From Coleophoma eucalyptorum (Eukaryota; Ascomycota; Leotiomycetes; Helotiales; Dermateaceae), in assembly GCA_026120035.1 (NCBI GenBank), contig JALRME010000015.1:613830-677829 (forward strand): a stretch of 64,000 bases of DNA. Reading direction: 5' to 3'. Shown in pieces: positions 10,880 through 22,613 of this stretch. Made by a program: the position numbers and the translations under genes. The notes under the pieces were generated by a model. That model made no database searches. It saw nothing but the letters and a program-made list of their open reading frames with translations, and was not told where the DNA came from. Position 1 is the first letter of the stretch. The number at the start of each line of letters is the position of its first letter.

Positions 10880-12606
10880 ATGGGCCTTTCTTCGCTATTC
10901 GTGGTTGCGCTGGCGGCTGCTGTCAATGGAGCCCAAGCTGCAAATTCGTCCTCTGAGCCTGTGCTGCTCAAGGATCTTACCCAAATTTCGGAGCATTGGG
11001 GTGAGATGTCAACGTACTTCGACAACCCTGAAGATTACTTTGGCGTCGATTATGTTGGCCTTCCAGATGGATGTCAGGTGGTATGTACAATTCAACTCTG
11101 TTGCAAAACGTGCCATTGACCCAGCATAGGAGTCTGTTCAGGCTATTCAACGACATGCGGAAAGATTCGCTATCACGTATCCTGATGATGGGGTGAACAA
11201 TGCACGATTTATTGAGAAGGTCACCAATTACACATCTGCTGCTAATACGTCGGCGGTTTTCACTGGACCTTTGGCATTCTTGAATACTTACCAATCCATC
11301 ATGGGCGACACTGGACTACTTACAGGTGTGGGTGCCAGCACAGAGTTCAAAGCTGGTGTCTCTTTCTGGAATAAGTATGGCCGAGTCCTCTTCAATGCCA
11401 GTAATGCTCAACTTGCCTATGACGCCAATTTCTTGAACGGTACTGCACGACCAAAGATCACGTTGAGAACGACCTCCCAGGCCAGAATCCAGAACAGCCA
11501 GATCAACTGGGCTCTTGGATTTTTTGGTACTACATTCCAAGCGGAAGCCAACCCAACTCTGGCCAACGCTACATCTGCCTTCGATGTCGTGATTATTCCC
11601 GAGGGAGGCACGGAAAATAACACTCTGGCATCCTATGATAGCTGTACTCAATCAGACGACGCGACAATCGCTTATCTGGGAGATTTCGACGTTTTCAAGT
11701 ACATTCCCAAATATCTTGGACCAGCCACTGCCCGCCTCAACAAGTATGTTCCGGAAGGTTTCAAGCTCAACGTGAACGATACATATGCCATGCAAGACCT
11801 TTGCGCTTATGAGCACGGCTACATTGGAATGTCTGACTTCTGCAATATGTTCACAGCAGACGAGTGGGCTGGTTTTGAGAACACTCTAGACATGGCCTGT
11901 AAGTAACTTACCGTCGAGCTTTATACATATCTAACATGCCCCAGACTATTACGACTACGGATATGGTAACCCCACTGGTCGAGCTCAAGGAATTGGTTAC
12001 GTTCAAGAACTCCTTGCTCGTCTCAATTCCACGTATATCACCAGCTCTCAAAGTTCCGTCAACTCTACTCTTGATAACAACGATACCACCTTCCCACTGC
12101 ACCAGAAGACATATGTTGACTTCTCTCACGACGATATTATCATCTCAGTGCTTGCTGCGCTCTCTTTGGACTACCTCCGCGATCCTCCCTCTCTGACTCA
12201 GTTCCCCCCTAACCCCGAGCGACACTTCATCCTTTCTCACTTGACGCCATTTGGTGCTCGTTTGTTCACCGAGACGATCGGATGCAGCATTCCTGACCCA
12301 GCTCCCGTTAAGGAGTCCAGAGTCCAGTATACTCCAACTCAATATGGATACGATGCTTCCAATGCAACTTACAAGTTTATTCGTATGCGCCTCAATGATG
12401 GTATCCTGCCATTGAACTCAATTCGAGGTGGAGCTTGTGGCAACGCAACCAGTGGCAGAGTTGATGGTTTGTGTGCGCTTGAGAACTTCCTGGAGAGCCA
12501 GGTTGATAGCGACTATCTGGCTAATTACCAGTACGCATGCTTTGGAAACTACACCATCGATGATCCCACGAGTGGTTATGATTATGATGGAACGATCGGC
12601 TTGTAA
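10880..12606 (+). CDS. Secreted histidine acid phosphatase (phytase-like, clade 2)
   Basis: Exons 10880-11080, 11130-11898 and 11945-12606; 543 aa. A signal peptide is clear at 1-20 (MGLSSLFVVALAAAVNGAQA). The catalytic motif is Q-R-H-A-E-R-F, corresponding to the R-H-G-x-R-x-P of the histidine phosphatase superfamily with the Ala/Glu variant found in many fungal acid phosphatases. The proton-donor motif is F-S-H-D-D (canonical H-D). Many N-x-S/T sites fit a secreted glycoprotein. Members release phosphate from phosphomonoesters or phytate outside the cell. Which substrate it prefers cannot be told. Both introns are under 50 nt and splice without frame loss. It is unrelated to the lipopeptide cluster as far as the sequence shows. 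Confidence 0.88.
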
Positions 12607-13537
12607 TTGAGACCATATTTGGTAAAATAATGTAATCTCTAAAAATAAAATACTATATCCCTATCACCTTTCTGTTCTCACTCAAGTGCTAAACCTCCCA
12701 GCTATTTTAGTTGCTCATTTCACTATTTACGAGGTCACTAGTCGTCATTATTTATGCATCACCGAGGACCTTGTGGGACTGGCAAGCGTTAGAGTTTACG
12801 CAAACTCTGGACAATGGTTTTATGGATTCTGCACCATTTCATCATTCTCTTTAGTCCTCGAAGGCTTCTCTTGGCAGCATGGGAATGTCTTACACGAATC
12901 TGAACCTCGGCCCAGGTCCAAAATATTCGTCGACTGTCGGTACTATATGAAATTCGTGCCTGATTAGGCAAGAGACCACAGTCAGTCGCTGTGCCCAACG
13001 GATCTACATGATTCATACTAGCTTGATGCGCACGTGGGTGGACAGACACGGTAGACGGCCTCTTCCTCACACCCACACACCTTTTCCTTGGATATCTCTC
13101 AAGTACGCTCCCTCGAGCACTAGATGGACGAAAGATTCAGAATATACCGAATCCAATTGGTGCTTTGAGCGGCTCAATGAAACAGCTAGCCATATTACTC
13201 TGGCCTTGGGGCTGCAAAGGCAAAGTGTGACAGTAGCTCCTAGTAGCCCATACCCGAAATTCACTTCTAGACTCTAGTAAGAGGGGTGATTTATATTGCT
13301 AATAAGAATGTTGACAATACGCGTCGCTGCACTGCAAGCACTCTTTGTTGAGTTGGATTGGTGGTTTCAAAGGATTTTTCGTTATGAAGTGGCAAATAGC
13401 GCTTAAATACTTTTGAGGTTACAGATGCGGACAGTACACTAGAACGATTCCGATACTATGGCACGATCAATAAAAGCAAAAGTCCGTTTTTGAAATCGAA
13501 GAGTAGGCTATGGAGATAACAACTTTCGTCGATAGAA
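12607..13537. other. Intergenic region, 0.9 kb
   Basis: Nothing recognised; contains the 3' end of the phosphatase transcript (AT-rich, with AATAAA-like text near 12645) and the promoter of the PTH11-like gene. Confidence 0.5.
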
Positions 13538-14706
13538 ATGAGGCAGCTGAGGGTTTCGATCTCTTGCAGGACATGCTGCTTCGTTATGTCCAGAGTTGCG
13601 AATATTCAGAATGTGGTATACGGCTTGCTGTTAGGTTTCTGCTGGGGTACTGTCTTGTGCCGTGTCTACGTGCGAAAGTGTATCCTGCAGAAATTTGCAG
13701 TGAACGATACGCTCATGATAGTTTCTCTGGCTGCGTTCACCGTCATTATTGGTCTAGCACTTTGGATGGTAGAGCATGGATTGGGTCAGCACTCGAAGGA
13801 TTTGAGTGACGGCGATGTTAATGCGGTTCGAAAGGTTTAACTCTAGATACGCAGAATTTTAAATTCATGAAGGCTGACACAATCGCGACCAGTTATTTTA
13901 CTTCGCAGAAATATCCTACTTTTGCGCAACTGTGACGGTGAAACTCAGTATTACCGTCTTACTCGCCCGGCTTACTGCATACCGTAGCTGCCGGCAACTT
14001 GTCATCCGAACAGCTGGAGTATATGCTGTGTGTGGCCTTGCATTTGTTTTTGTAGCCTCGTTTAAATGCTGGCCCGTCTCATATTACTGGGACAAGTCAA
14101 GTCAAGGGGCTTGTATTCCAGGTGAGATATTTGTGGCCTTGGTATTTGCGAGCGCAAGTTGCAGCTTGATTACGGACGCAGTTTTTGTGATTGTGCCGAT
14201 TGCTCTTATTCGAAATCTTCAGATGGATTTTAAGACGAAGATCTCCATTGCATGCATTCTCGCACTAGGATCCAGGTACGAGCTATTCTGCAGGCCTAGG
14301 TACGAAGGATGTAAGGCTGAAACCAATGGCTTTTTAGTACAATTTTCGTGAACGTTGCTCGCTTTTTCTTTATCCCACCACTTCGCTCATCGGATGATAT
14401 CACTTGTAAGCCGCTAAGAGTTTATACTTTTCTGATATGAAATACCATTGTGGGTGGTTGTCTGACTTGCATAATAGATGCATACTTCCCGATTGGGCTT
14501 ACTAGCATACTCGAAGTTGGGATTGGAATTATTGCAACTTCTCTTACGACACTTCGCCCTCTATTGAGATCGTTGAGTGTGGCAGTACCATCATGCCCAA
14601 GGCCAGTAGATTTGTCATGATTTTTTTAATTTACAAGTTTACTGACATTTCACAGATTTACCTCGAGGAAGAGGCTTGGGGAGGGAAGCTCAACCAGTGG
14701 GGTTGA
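13538..14706 (+). CDS. PTH11-like integral membrane protein (fungal rhodopsin-type domain)
   Basis: Proposed exons 13538-13834, 13893-14275, 14338-14405, 14478-14605 and 14656-14706; 308 aa. Features of the fungal PTH11/rhodopsin-like family are visible: a first helix pair, then F-A-V-N-D-T-L-M-I (the usual W-D-D-x-L-M position), G-L-G-Q-H, Y-F-A-E-I-S-Y-F before the third helix, C-W-P-V-S-Y-Y-W-D and C-I-P-G in the loop, and E-V-G-I-G-I-I-A-T-S-L-T-T-L-R-P near the end. About seven membrane helices can be drawn. Such proteins are putative plasma-membrane receptors or sensors; the ligand is unknown. All four introns have GT-AG ends and the joined frame is open, so I read it as an intact gene. 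The alternative start at 13586 is possible. It is shorter than many relatives because the cytoplasmic tail is brief. Confidence 0.72.
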
Positions 14707-17530
14707 TCAAATGCCCACTTTGGTTGTACAAGAAATGTCACTGGCATAAGAGGCATGTCGGTTTTGGAAGAGACCATTCATCAAAATTAGCCATTATAAA
14801 AGTTTAAATATGAGTCAAATCGGGAAATCATTAAGTATATGGTAATAAGTCAATATGGTAATCGCTTGGGAACTTCTCTATCGCTCCAGTGACGTGACCC
14901 TTTTCAAAGCATTGGAAAGAAGGTTGTATCCACACCCCTTCTTCTAGGAGCAAAATTTAAAGACTGTAATAGTTGTGGAAGTATAGGACTTCTAAAACAA
15001 GCAGTATCCACATTCTTAGCTGCATTTGCATTTGAAAAAAAAAGATTCTCGAGATCGGAGTCCATTTAACTGGTACCCTTCTTGCTGCATGCAGGTGCTA
15101 TTTATATTACCTTATTACTGATAATCTTAGATACACAAGCTTGGTTCTCTATATAGTGTAAAATAATATCCGAATGGTCCTTGTTTCCATTAGCTTCTCG
15201 TGGAAGCGAGTTTCTATAGTGATAGAACTATTCCCGAAATTTTTGGTACACAATCCACTTTTCCAGCATATGTTTGCTTTATGACTCAAGCAAAGCTACA
15301 AGATTCTCCAGGTAGACTATTCATTGCTCCATGGCCATGATATCAACTTCCTCAATTCATTATTAGCACACGCACACGCACACACACACAAACATACAAA
15401 CAACTACTCACTAAATTTCTCAGTTATACTGGTCAAATATTCATTTTTAAAGCGAAGAACTGAAGGTTATGTAAGCATTTTGCCATGGGAGATAGAGCTA
15501 TAGAAAGGACCCACGTCAGGATGCCAAGACTAGCTAATCTTCACTGCAAGGCGACATTAGTACGGGCAAGAGCCATGAGTTGAACCCGATTGCTGCAGCA
15601 AGGATACCAGAAAATAAACCCGAGGTTTTGGTTACGGAATTTACGTACATCTGCAGTACTTAATGTTTTTCTGATGATCTCCCGCCGTGTACAACTTGTC
15701 GTGATCTATGTTCCTGATGATCTCCCGTTGCATCTACCCCACGCAGATTAGTGTCCACGATTGTATTACAGATAGCTAGCAAGATTTGCCGTAATTTCTA
15801 TAGCACTAATACAAGCATGGATGCTGTTATATGAGGAAATTCCGGCTTCACGTACCAATTGAATACCAACAGAAGCTAAACATGGCGTTTTAGCCGCGAA
15901 GTGTTTGTTGAATGACTGAACTCCATAAATAACCTCGCTGGACTTTTTATGAATTACTTTCTTACAGATTTTTCAGGTGATCAATATACAGAGTGCCAGA
16001 TTCACAAAATTCTAGAACATTCTTCTGTCGCTTTATCACTGCTAGCGGTGTAGAAAGGTACCAAGCAGTCCATAGGAACAGCAACATCGAGAACCCCAGT
16101 CGAAGGAACCATATTACCAAGAGTTCGTTTTTCTAATTCAGTTTTCTTAATATCGGAGAATTCTCTAATTATCATATCTACAAACAGTAGCTCAATGATG
16201 AATAACCTAGTTCTACTGAAGTGATTTCTTTCCTAATTGGGGTTCTCATAGCCGATCTTAGCTCATGCTGAGTCTTGCTGATATGAATACTTTTCATAAT
16301 CTTAAATTTTAATCTGTAATAAGCACATTAAATGTTCTCATATGGACAGTTGAATTCATCAATTTACAAAAGAACTCTTCAATATCTTGAATATGTCTCG
16401 TGTTGTTTTCCACCACTAACCTTATCTCAAGATAGTTACTGAAGTGCTAGTGATATTTAATTCAATTATCACCACTAGCATAAACATATCGAATACAACC
16501 ATTCTACTAGATACTTAGTCTCTAAAGATTAACTAGAAAACGACTTACCTATAAAACAAAAGGAAAAAAAAGGAAATCCTCCAAATATGCCAGTATAGGT
16601 CAACCCAGAAATGACATTTAGTGTACGGTTACTCATTGTAAATAAATATAATAAATTTAAGAATTTTAGAATAGATTCGCAATAGATTTTGTTATAACTA
16701 GTCCTGGCTTATTTGACTGCAGATTAGGGTAGAAAATTTCGATAAAAAGATTTTACGTTAAGTTAGTCTTTTATACATTGTGCATATACACACTAGCGTA
16801 AGCAAACCTAAAATTATTTATACCTACGTATATTATGCGTGTTAAAACCGTATTAAACTCTGGTTCCAGTTTTACGGGACCTCTATTTTCTTACATGTAA
16901 GGATCTATATGCCTTGGTCCACAATAAGCGGGGTGTAAGCGAGGACTTGTACCCTTGTCAACTGGTGCAAAATAGAGGTAGTACCTCGGTGCTTACTTAC
17001 ACTTTAGGAAGGATGCGTGTAGCGTATATACGATTCAGGAAGGACTCTTCCGACAGTTCAGCCCCCAGCGATATGATCACGTAGTCCTGTAAGCTCTAAT
17101 ATTAAGGACCCACTGGTTGAAAATGCATCTTCGAATAGGGCTATGCGGATTACTAGGTTTGTTAACGTACGATAAACCCACGAGCCGCTAGGCGTAGATT
17201 CAGACCCTTACCTAGATACATCATTATGTACTCTAGAAAGAGCATGTTTGCGGCGTAAGCTGCATATAACCCCTACGACTCGGCCGGCAATACTCTTACA
17301 TAATGTTTAAACCTCTTTCTTGTCTGTATAAGCCGCGACTAGCAATGTAAGAACTAAATCTAAGTAATTTTGGATCGGCCACTGGCTGGCTTGGCAAGCT
17401 GGACTCTGCAGCTAGGATATGTGTTATATAAGGATTCCTGCTATGCCTATGTCTCTACCCTGCAAGAGAAAGTACAGCTTCTTTCACAATCTGGCGGTGG
17501 GCCGTAGCATCTTGCACGGATACTAACACG
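14707..17530. other. AT-rich gene desert left of the lipopeptide cluster
   Basis: No open frame of useful length in 2.8 kb. The text is visibly A+T-rich, especially 16.2-16.9 kb, with scattered TTTA/TAAA runs and a CA-rich microsatellite. It may be decayed repetitive DNA (for example altered by repeat-induced point mutation), but no transposon signature could be read. Confidence 0.6.
15365..15396. repeat. CA-rich microsatellite
   Basis: An imperfect (CA)n run, interrupted by G and A, of about 30 nt in the gene desert. Confidence 0.8.
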
Positions 17531-19676
17531 ATGCACTTTTCCCAGAGCCCGGGCGGCGGGGACACACAAAACGAAGATAATATAGAGGTCATAGAAACGG
17601 TAAGGATTGTCTGAAGGGACGCCAGAGCTGCGCTAACGAGAAAGCTCTGCGTTGAATTTCGAGATCGGTTGTTGGGCGTTCTCTCCAGCGCCTGTCAGAA
17701 CGACTTTACCGAAGCAAAGAAGATTGCCGAACAGAGGCTCCGGGATATACTGGATACAACCTCATCTCTTTCCCCAGCAAGCATTACTTATCATGCGCCC
17801 ACTACGGGAAGATCATTGTGCAGCTCAAATGCCACAGAGCAGAGTGTATCAACACCTGCTACTGAGGTTGAGTATGATCAACCCATGCTAGACTGCTCGT
17901 CAAACTCTCCATCAGTTGCTGGCAGTGCTGTACCAACCCAATATCAAGACTTTGGGGGTTCAGATCATATGACTGTGGAAGATCCTGCACTCGTAGATTT
18001 GTTTGCCGCTGAGACTCATGATACAGGTTATGTTTCTGGCTCTTGCTTACAAGATTCATCATTTGGGGTTGTTTCAATGAGCTCTACTACCCTGAATGAT
18101 TGGTCTCCACGAAATTCCAATTTTCCAGGAATCCAAGAGCATGAGAATCAAATTCCTGATTACATGAGCTTCTTTGAGGGTGAGCCGAATTTCGATAATT
18201 GGTTGTCCAATATGACATGGTGTGGATCTGAATCGCAATCCAGCCCTAGTGATGGCCATTTAGCAGATGATACTATCCGATTCAACCATATGCATCTGGA
18301 TCCAAACAGCCAGATTGGCAGAAAAGCCACTTTAGTGTCATCGCCAGATACAAGTTCAACAAGCACGCCATCATTAGACGGCAGCTCTCCTGGAGTACCA
18401 ACGTCACCGTCAAGTCGGTCATCAGTTTTTGACAGCTGTAGTGGTATCCAGGAGTCTGCATCTGCGAAGTGCGTGCAGAGAACCCCCAAAAGGCCAAGAC
18501 GAACGACAGACCCAACATTTCGTAATCAACAAATCAGGTCCCGAGTCAGCGGGCCGACCTCACAGCTTTCAGCGAGGCGTAACGTGAACACCGACCGGGA
18601 CGAAGCGAGAGCTAGGCAATGCATGTCGCCAGTAAGGCATGTGAGGCGGATAGATACCGAAGAAAGTACTATACCGCCAGACTTAAGTGTGAGGTACGCC
18701 TTGAGTCGTTTCTCAGACGCCGAAGAGGTCTTCGAAACGTTCAGAATGCGCTTGAGCGAAGATAGGAAGCACTTATCTTCACTACTCATGCGCCTATTCT
18801 ACGCAGTTGGGAGTCCTGATGCCTTGAGACAACTGCGAGATGCTCTGGATCTTGCTCGAAAGAATTATATAATTCCTGCGTGCCATGCTGCTAACGACCT
18901 GGCAACCACAGTCAGTGTGCTGGATCAGCTAGATGCCACAACTACACTCTCACATATCCTTCGGCGTTATCATCTTGTACGATTACTGGACCATCGCTCG
19001 AAGCTGGAATCAAGCCTTAAAGCCGCAAAGTTAGCCGCAAAAGGCACCAAGAGGCGGCTGAAGTACGATTGTGCAAACATAGAGATTATGAAAAGAGGGG
19101 CAGAAGCTGCCTTCGATGCAGATGCAAGATCCGCAAAAGATAACCAACTCAAGTACCGATCAAAAACTCAAGCCCTAAATGACCTGATGCGGACGCTGTA
19201 CCCTGACCTACAGCCTGACCAGGAAGGCAGCACCACTCCTATTGGATGCGAGTACAATAGAAAGTTGACAAAGCTGAGGAACCGACTGTCCTGTGCACGG
19301 AATTGGTATCAGTTCGAACAGGAGTTCCCTGGAGCGATCCTCGCTTTGATCCCTTGTGCTGCTGGAGACCTCTCCATCAGCATTGACCAGTAAGTTACCG
19401 ATGACAAATTCCAGCCACATTTTGTGCAATATTCTGACCTCGTACAGCGTTGAAAAACTTCCTAGCGACGTCTTGAGGGTATTCTTAGACTACCTCAAGG
19501 AGAAACGTGGGCCCTTCCTACACAAGTTGAGCCAGGCTCTTTCTAAAGATTTGTATGATATATTGACGAGGAGGAACGCCACACAAAAGTACAAGCTCGA
19601 AAAAACAGATGAGAAGTCATTAGGAGACTGCTTGTATGATAGTGATGAACTTCTCGAGCTATGTAAAACGACATGA
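17531..19676 (+). CDS. Orphan nuclear-type protein, candidate cluster regulator
   Basis: Exons 17531-17599, 17645-19389 and 19448-19676; 680 aa. The first ATG exon (23 codons) joins in frame across a 45-nt intron to L-C-V-E-F-R-D-R-L-L. No DNA-binding fold is recognised. Residues about 60-260 are acidic and rich in Ser, Thr, Asn and Gln, like an activation region. A basic patch K-R-P-R-R-T-T-D follows near residue 280 and could be a nuclear signal. The C-terminal ~320 residues are predicted mostly helical with many Lys/Arg and Leu, and end in a short third exon. It is the first gene of the cluster, directly beside a biosynthetic oxygenase in convergent orientation. Position and composition suggest a pathway-specific regulator; the pneumocandin cluster may have a counterpart here, but I cannot confirm that. 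Function remains inference. Confidence 0.6.
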
Positions 19677-20047
19677 AAGACTGATCTCTGGCCGAATGAT
19701 TATATCACGCTTGAATCTATAATTCTCGATCGCACCGTACAGCAATCGAAGACAGGTTATTCGCTCATGAGCGAATCCTTCAGGATGACCTGCCATCTAA
19801 TGTAACAATAATACAAAAATACAATTAGGCTCTGTGGGGCCTTGATGCATTACAATTTGAATGCTTGGCAAAAGCTGCGCAATGAAAGTTCCCACTGTTT
19901 TTCTTTTTGTCTGCTTGTGCAGAGAGACTACAAATCCTAAGTAACCGCTAATCGTACTAACATTTCACTACTTTTGTCTATATATCTGACCTTCTCGCCC
20001 GGTAGCACTATCAGAGGCTCAGTCTAGCATTTTGAATTTACTGTAAC
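19677..20047. other. Convergent 3' intergenic spacer
   Basis: Lies between the 3' ends of two convergent genes. AT-rich, contains polyadenylation-like text (AATACAAAAATAC); no gene. Confidence 0.6.
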
Positions 20048-21153
20048 TCAGTAGACAATCGCAGTCCTCCGCTGCTGATACGCCAGGGCCGTCATATCTT
20101 CATATCTTGCGGGTGTCTTTTCCGCCACAAATTGAGATAATGGGCCCACCGACATCTGTCTGTGAGCCTTGAGGAAGAAAGCGTTTGATCGTCTGGCACG
20201 CAAGTTCTCATCACAACGATTCAACATTTCCCTCGGCGTTGTGACTTGGTGTAGTCCAGCCTGCAGAAAACCATTCGTCCACCTTTCGAGGGTATCACCG
20301 ATGTTTACAACCAATTCAGCAGGATCGTTTCTTGGTACTGGCACAAAATTTGTTGGGTGATTCTTATCTTTGATTTCGAGCCCTCCTACATCGTCCTGAG
20401 AGAGGAGGGTGATGATGCCGAAGTCGGTGTGAGGCCAGATACGGCTTGTTTGGCCTTCCTCGAGAGTCTTGACCGATATCCCCGGGTAGTGGTTGAGACG
20501 AAGTTCACTAGCATGTCCCTGACACTTTTGGACAAAGGCGCCTTTCGGAAGATTCAAGGCGATTTCTAAAGCTTCCATTAATTCGAGAGTTATTTGCTGG
20601 CTTCTATCGAAGTAAGACTCGAGCCATGGTTGAAAACCGGGGATCAGTTTATTATCGGGCCATTTGTTAGGAAATTCGGTATCTTCTGAGGGACCAATGT
20701 CGAAATGTTCCTGAAGATACAATTAGATTTGTTGTGATACTAAGTCTGGGGAGTGCCAGCGCGGTGTACCTTCGCATCTTGACGGTCTTCAAGGTCTGGT
20801 TTGGTGAGATTGATCTTGCCACCTGTGTTCAGTAGGCCAGTCTTCTCAGCTCCAACTGAACTCCATCCTCTTTGAGGCTTCGGGCCATCTTCGTTAGCGA
20901 TAGGTGCTTTAATTGAGTCGGCAAGTTCGAAAAAGCGTCGATTCTATTTAAGTCAGTGTTTCGAACAGCTACTATGCAAGTACGGTCATACCTCTTCAAA
21001 GGTCCGCGATATCTCTTCCTGCGAAAAGCCGTGGTTAATGAGCTTCACAAAGCCCGTGCTTGCGAAGCCTGTTAATAATAAAGCTGAGAACTCTTTACGT
21101 TCAGCTTCAGTTCCAGAATGGAACTTTGAAAAGTCAAGTGTCTTTATCTCCAT
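20048..21153 (-). CDS. 2-oxoglutarate/Fe(II) oxygenase, EcdK/GloC-like (amino-acid tailoring)
   Basis: Exons 21153-20992, 20943-20770 and 20710-20048; 332 aa. It has the isopenicillin-N-synthase-like layout: N-terminal DIOX_N region ([14 protein letters not shown]) and a 2OG-Fe(II) core with H-T-D in [14 protein letters not shown], distal His in L-H-Q-V-T-T-P, and the 2-oxoglutarate-binding R-x-S in A-R-R-S-N-A-F-F. Length is normal. In echinocandin pathways one such enzyme (EcdK in Aspergillus) oxidises the methyl carbon of free L-leucine on the way to 4-methylproline. By its close subfamily fit and its place beside the acyl ligase it is the best candidate for that role here, but assignment among the four oxygenases is inferred. 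ATG 21153 is preferred over an upstream non-ATG extension. Confidence 0.82.
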
Positions 21154-22613
21154 ATTGAATGTTTCTGTCTTTTGATACGGAGAATGTAGGATATTTCTCC
21201 AGATGAGTGTCACCGTATCCTCGTGTTTTATATCTACAGAGACAGGATATGTCTGGGGTGAAGGTATTAAACGAAGTGCGGTAGTTTTTGGTCACACCAA
21301 GCCACTACCCACCGATTCTGACCTCCTACACATAAACCAGCAACACTCTCTCGTGATACAAAGTCAGGCCAGGGCAGTACCCACCGTGAGCAGTGGCGGC
21401 AAAACCATTTAGCTCCATAACGATCAGGGAACGAGCTGCACACACTTTAAGCTGATGCAAAAAAGCTCAGTGCGTTAGTATTAGAACAAGAGCGTTGAAA
21501 GCCAAAGTCAGGCGACCATCAGCCCCAGGCTGAGTCTTTCGACAGAGCGTCATCATGCAAGATAAATGGATGGCGTGGGATCTTATCACTGACCCGTCCG
21601 ATGTCGCCCTTCAGTTCAAACTGGTAGGATGAAAGGAGGGCATATCAATCTGTCCTGGAGATCTATACAGCACGTACATAACTTTAGCAAGACCCAATGG
21701 TACTTAGGCCCAGGATTTTCCGGACATGCTTACTCAGCCTTCCTGCTAGCTCTTTAGACTACAGTGGAATGAAATAAAATGACGTTAAGATAAGCCGAAT
21801 TTGCCAGGCCACTGGCCGTATGCTGGCATATGTGGCGCAATCCAGCCTTGGTTTATTTCAAGTACTTCAATGCGAGGATGCCTTTGTCTTTCCATGCTTG
21901 GACAGACAATCCAGTCTCAACCATCCCGCATCCATGGGCCGCTTGGATTGGTTAGCGATGCAAACTTGTGCTTGCATAAATCTGTCGTCGGTAAAAGCCG
22001 CTTAGTCACTTAGCGATGGGACGAGCGACTGGCTGATGCGTCGAGGAAAAAGCATTGCGCAAACGAGCACTAAAGATGCAATAAGTCTTTCATGGGAGCA
22101 CTTGCATAGGGCCAGGTCTGGTGCTTTGGCACCCTCAGGCGTGTACAACTGCGGATCGCTTTCTCCGCTAGGTTAATTCTCCCACTTGAAAACCGTTCGC
22201 CAGACCTGGACCGTCACAGGGCATGCAGCTATGTAGGGAAGATATCAACTGCCTCACTGTCATTTTATCCAGCTGCATTAGACCGGACCTTTAAAGGTTG
22301 TAGGGTATATATTTAACCCACCGTGCCTCTCAGAATAAGCTAAGCGCAAGTTGGAACTCGTCGTGGACCTGCAGTGCCTCTCCATTTGAGCTGTCAGCAC
22401 TTGTCATAGTTGACGCGCTTCCAGATATCATAAGTTCAGTAGGTACTGCTCTTGATCTTGCAAGCCATCGAGTGGTTCTTACCTCTGCCTTCCAGACGAT
22501 TGTCTACAGCAAAATCTTTCATACGCAACATAAGGTCTCCATTTGTTTGACTTAACATATATTGCTAGACAACCAAGCAAAGTTCCTTTACTACCTTCAC
22601 CACAAAAGTCAAG
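21154..22613. other. 1.46-kb divergent promoter region (oxygenase / acyl ligase)
   Basis: No gene. The region separates two divergently read cluster genes and should contain both promoters. A TATA-like TATATATTTA occurs at 22306-22315 on the ligase side. The 11-mer CTGCAGTGCCT at 22369-22379 recurs in another divergent promoter of the cluster. Confidence 0.6.
22306..22315 (+). promoter_or_regulatory. TATA-like element upstream of acyl-AMP ligase
   Basis: TATATATTTA, about 300 nt before the ligase ATG. If used, the 5' leader would be long. Pattern evidence only. Confidence 0.3.

Noticed and set aside
13510..14706. Reading the PTH11-like locus as a broken pseudogene
   Set aside because: Four plausible short introns give one open frame with family motifs to a stop codon, so there is no need to invoke damage.
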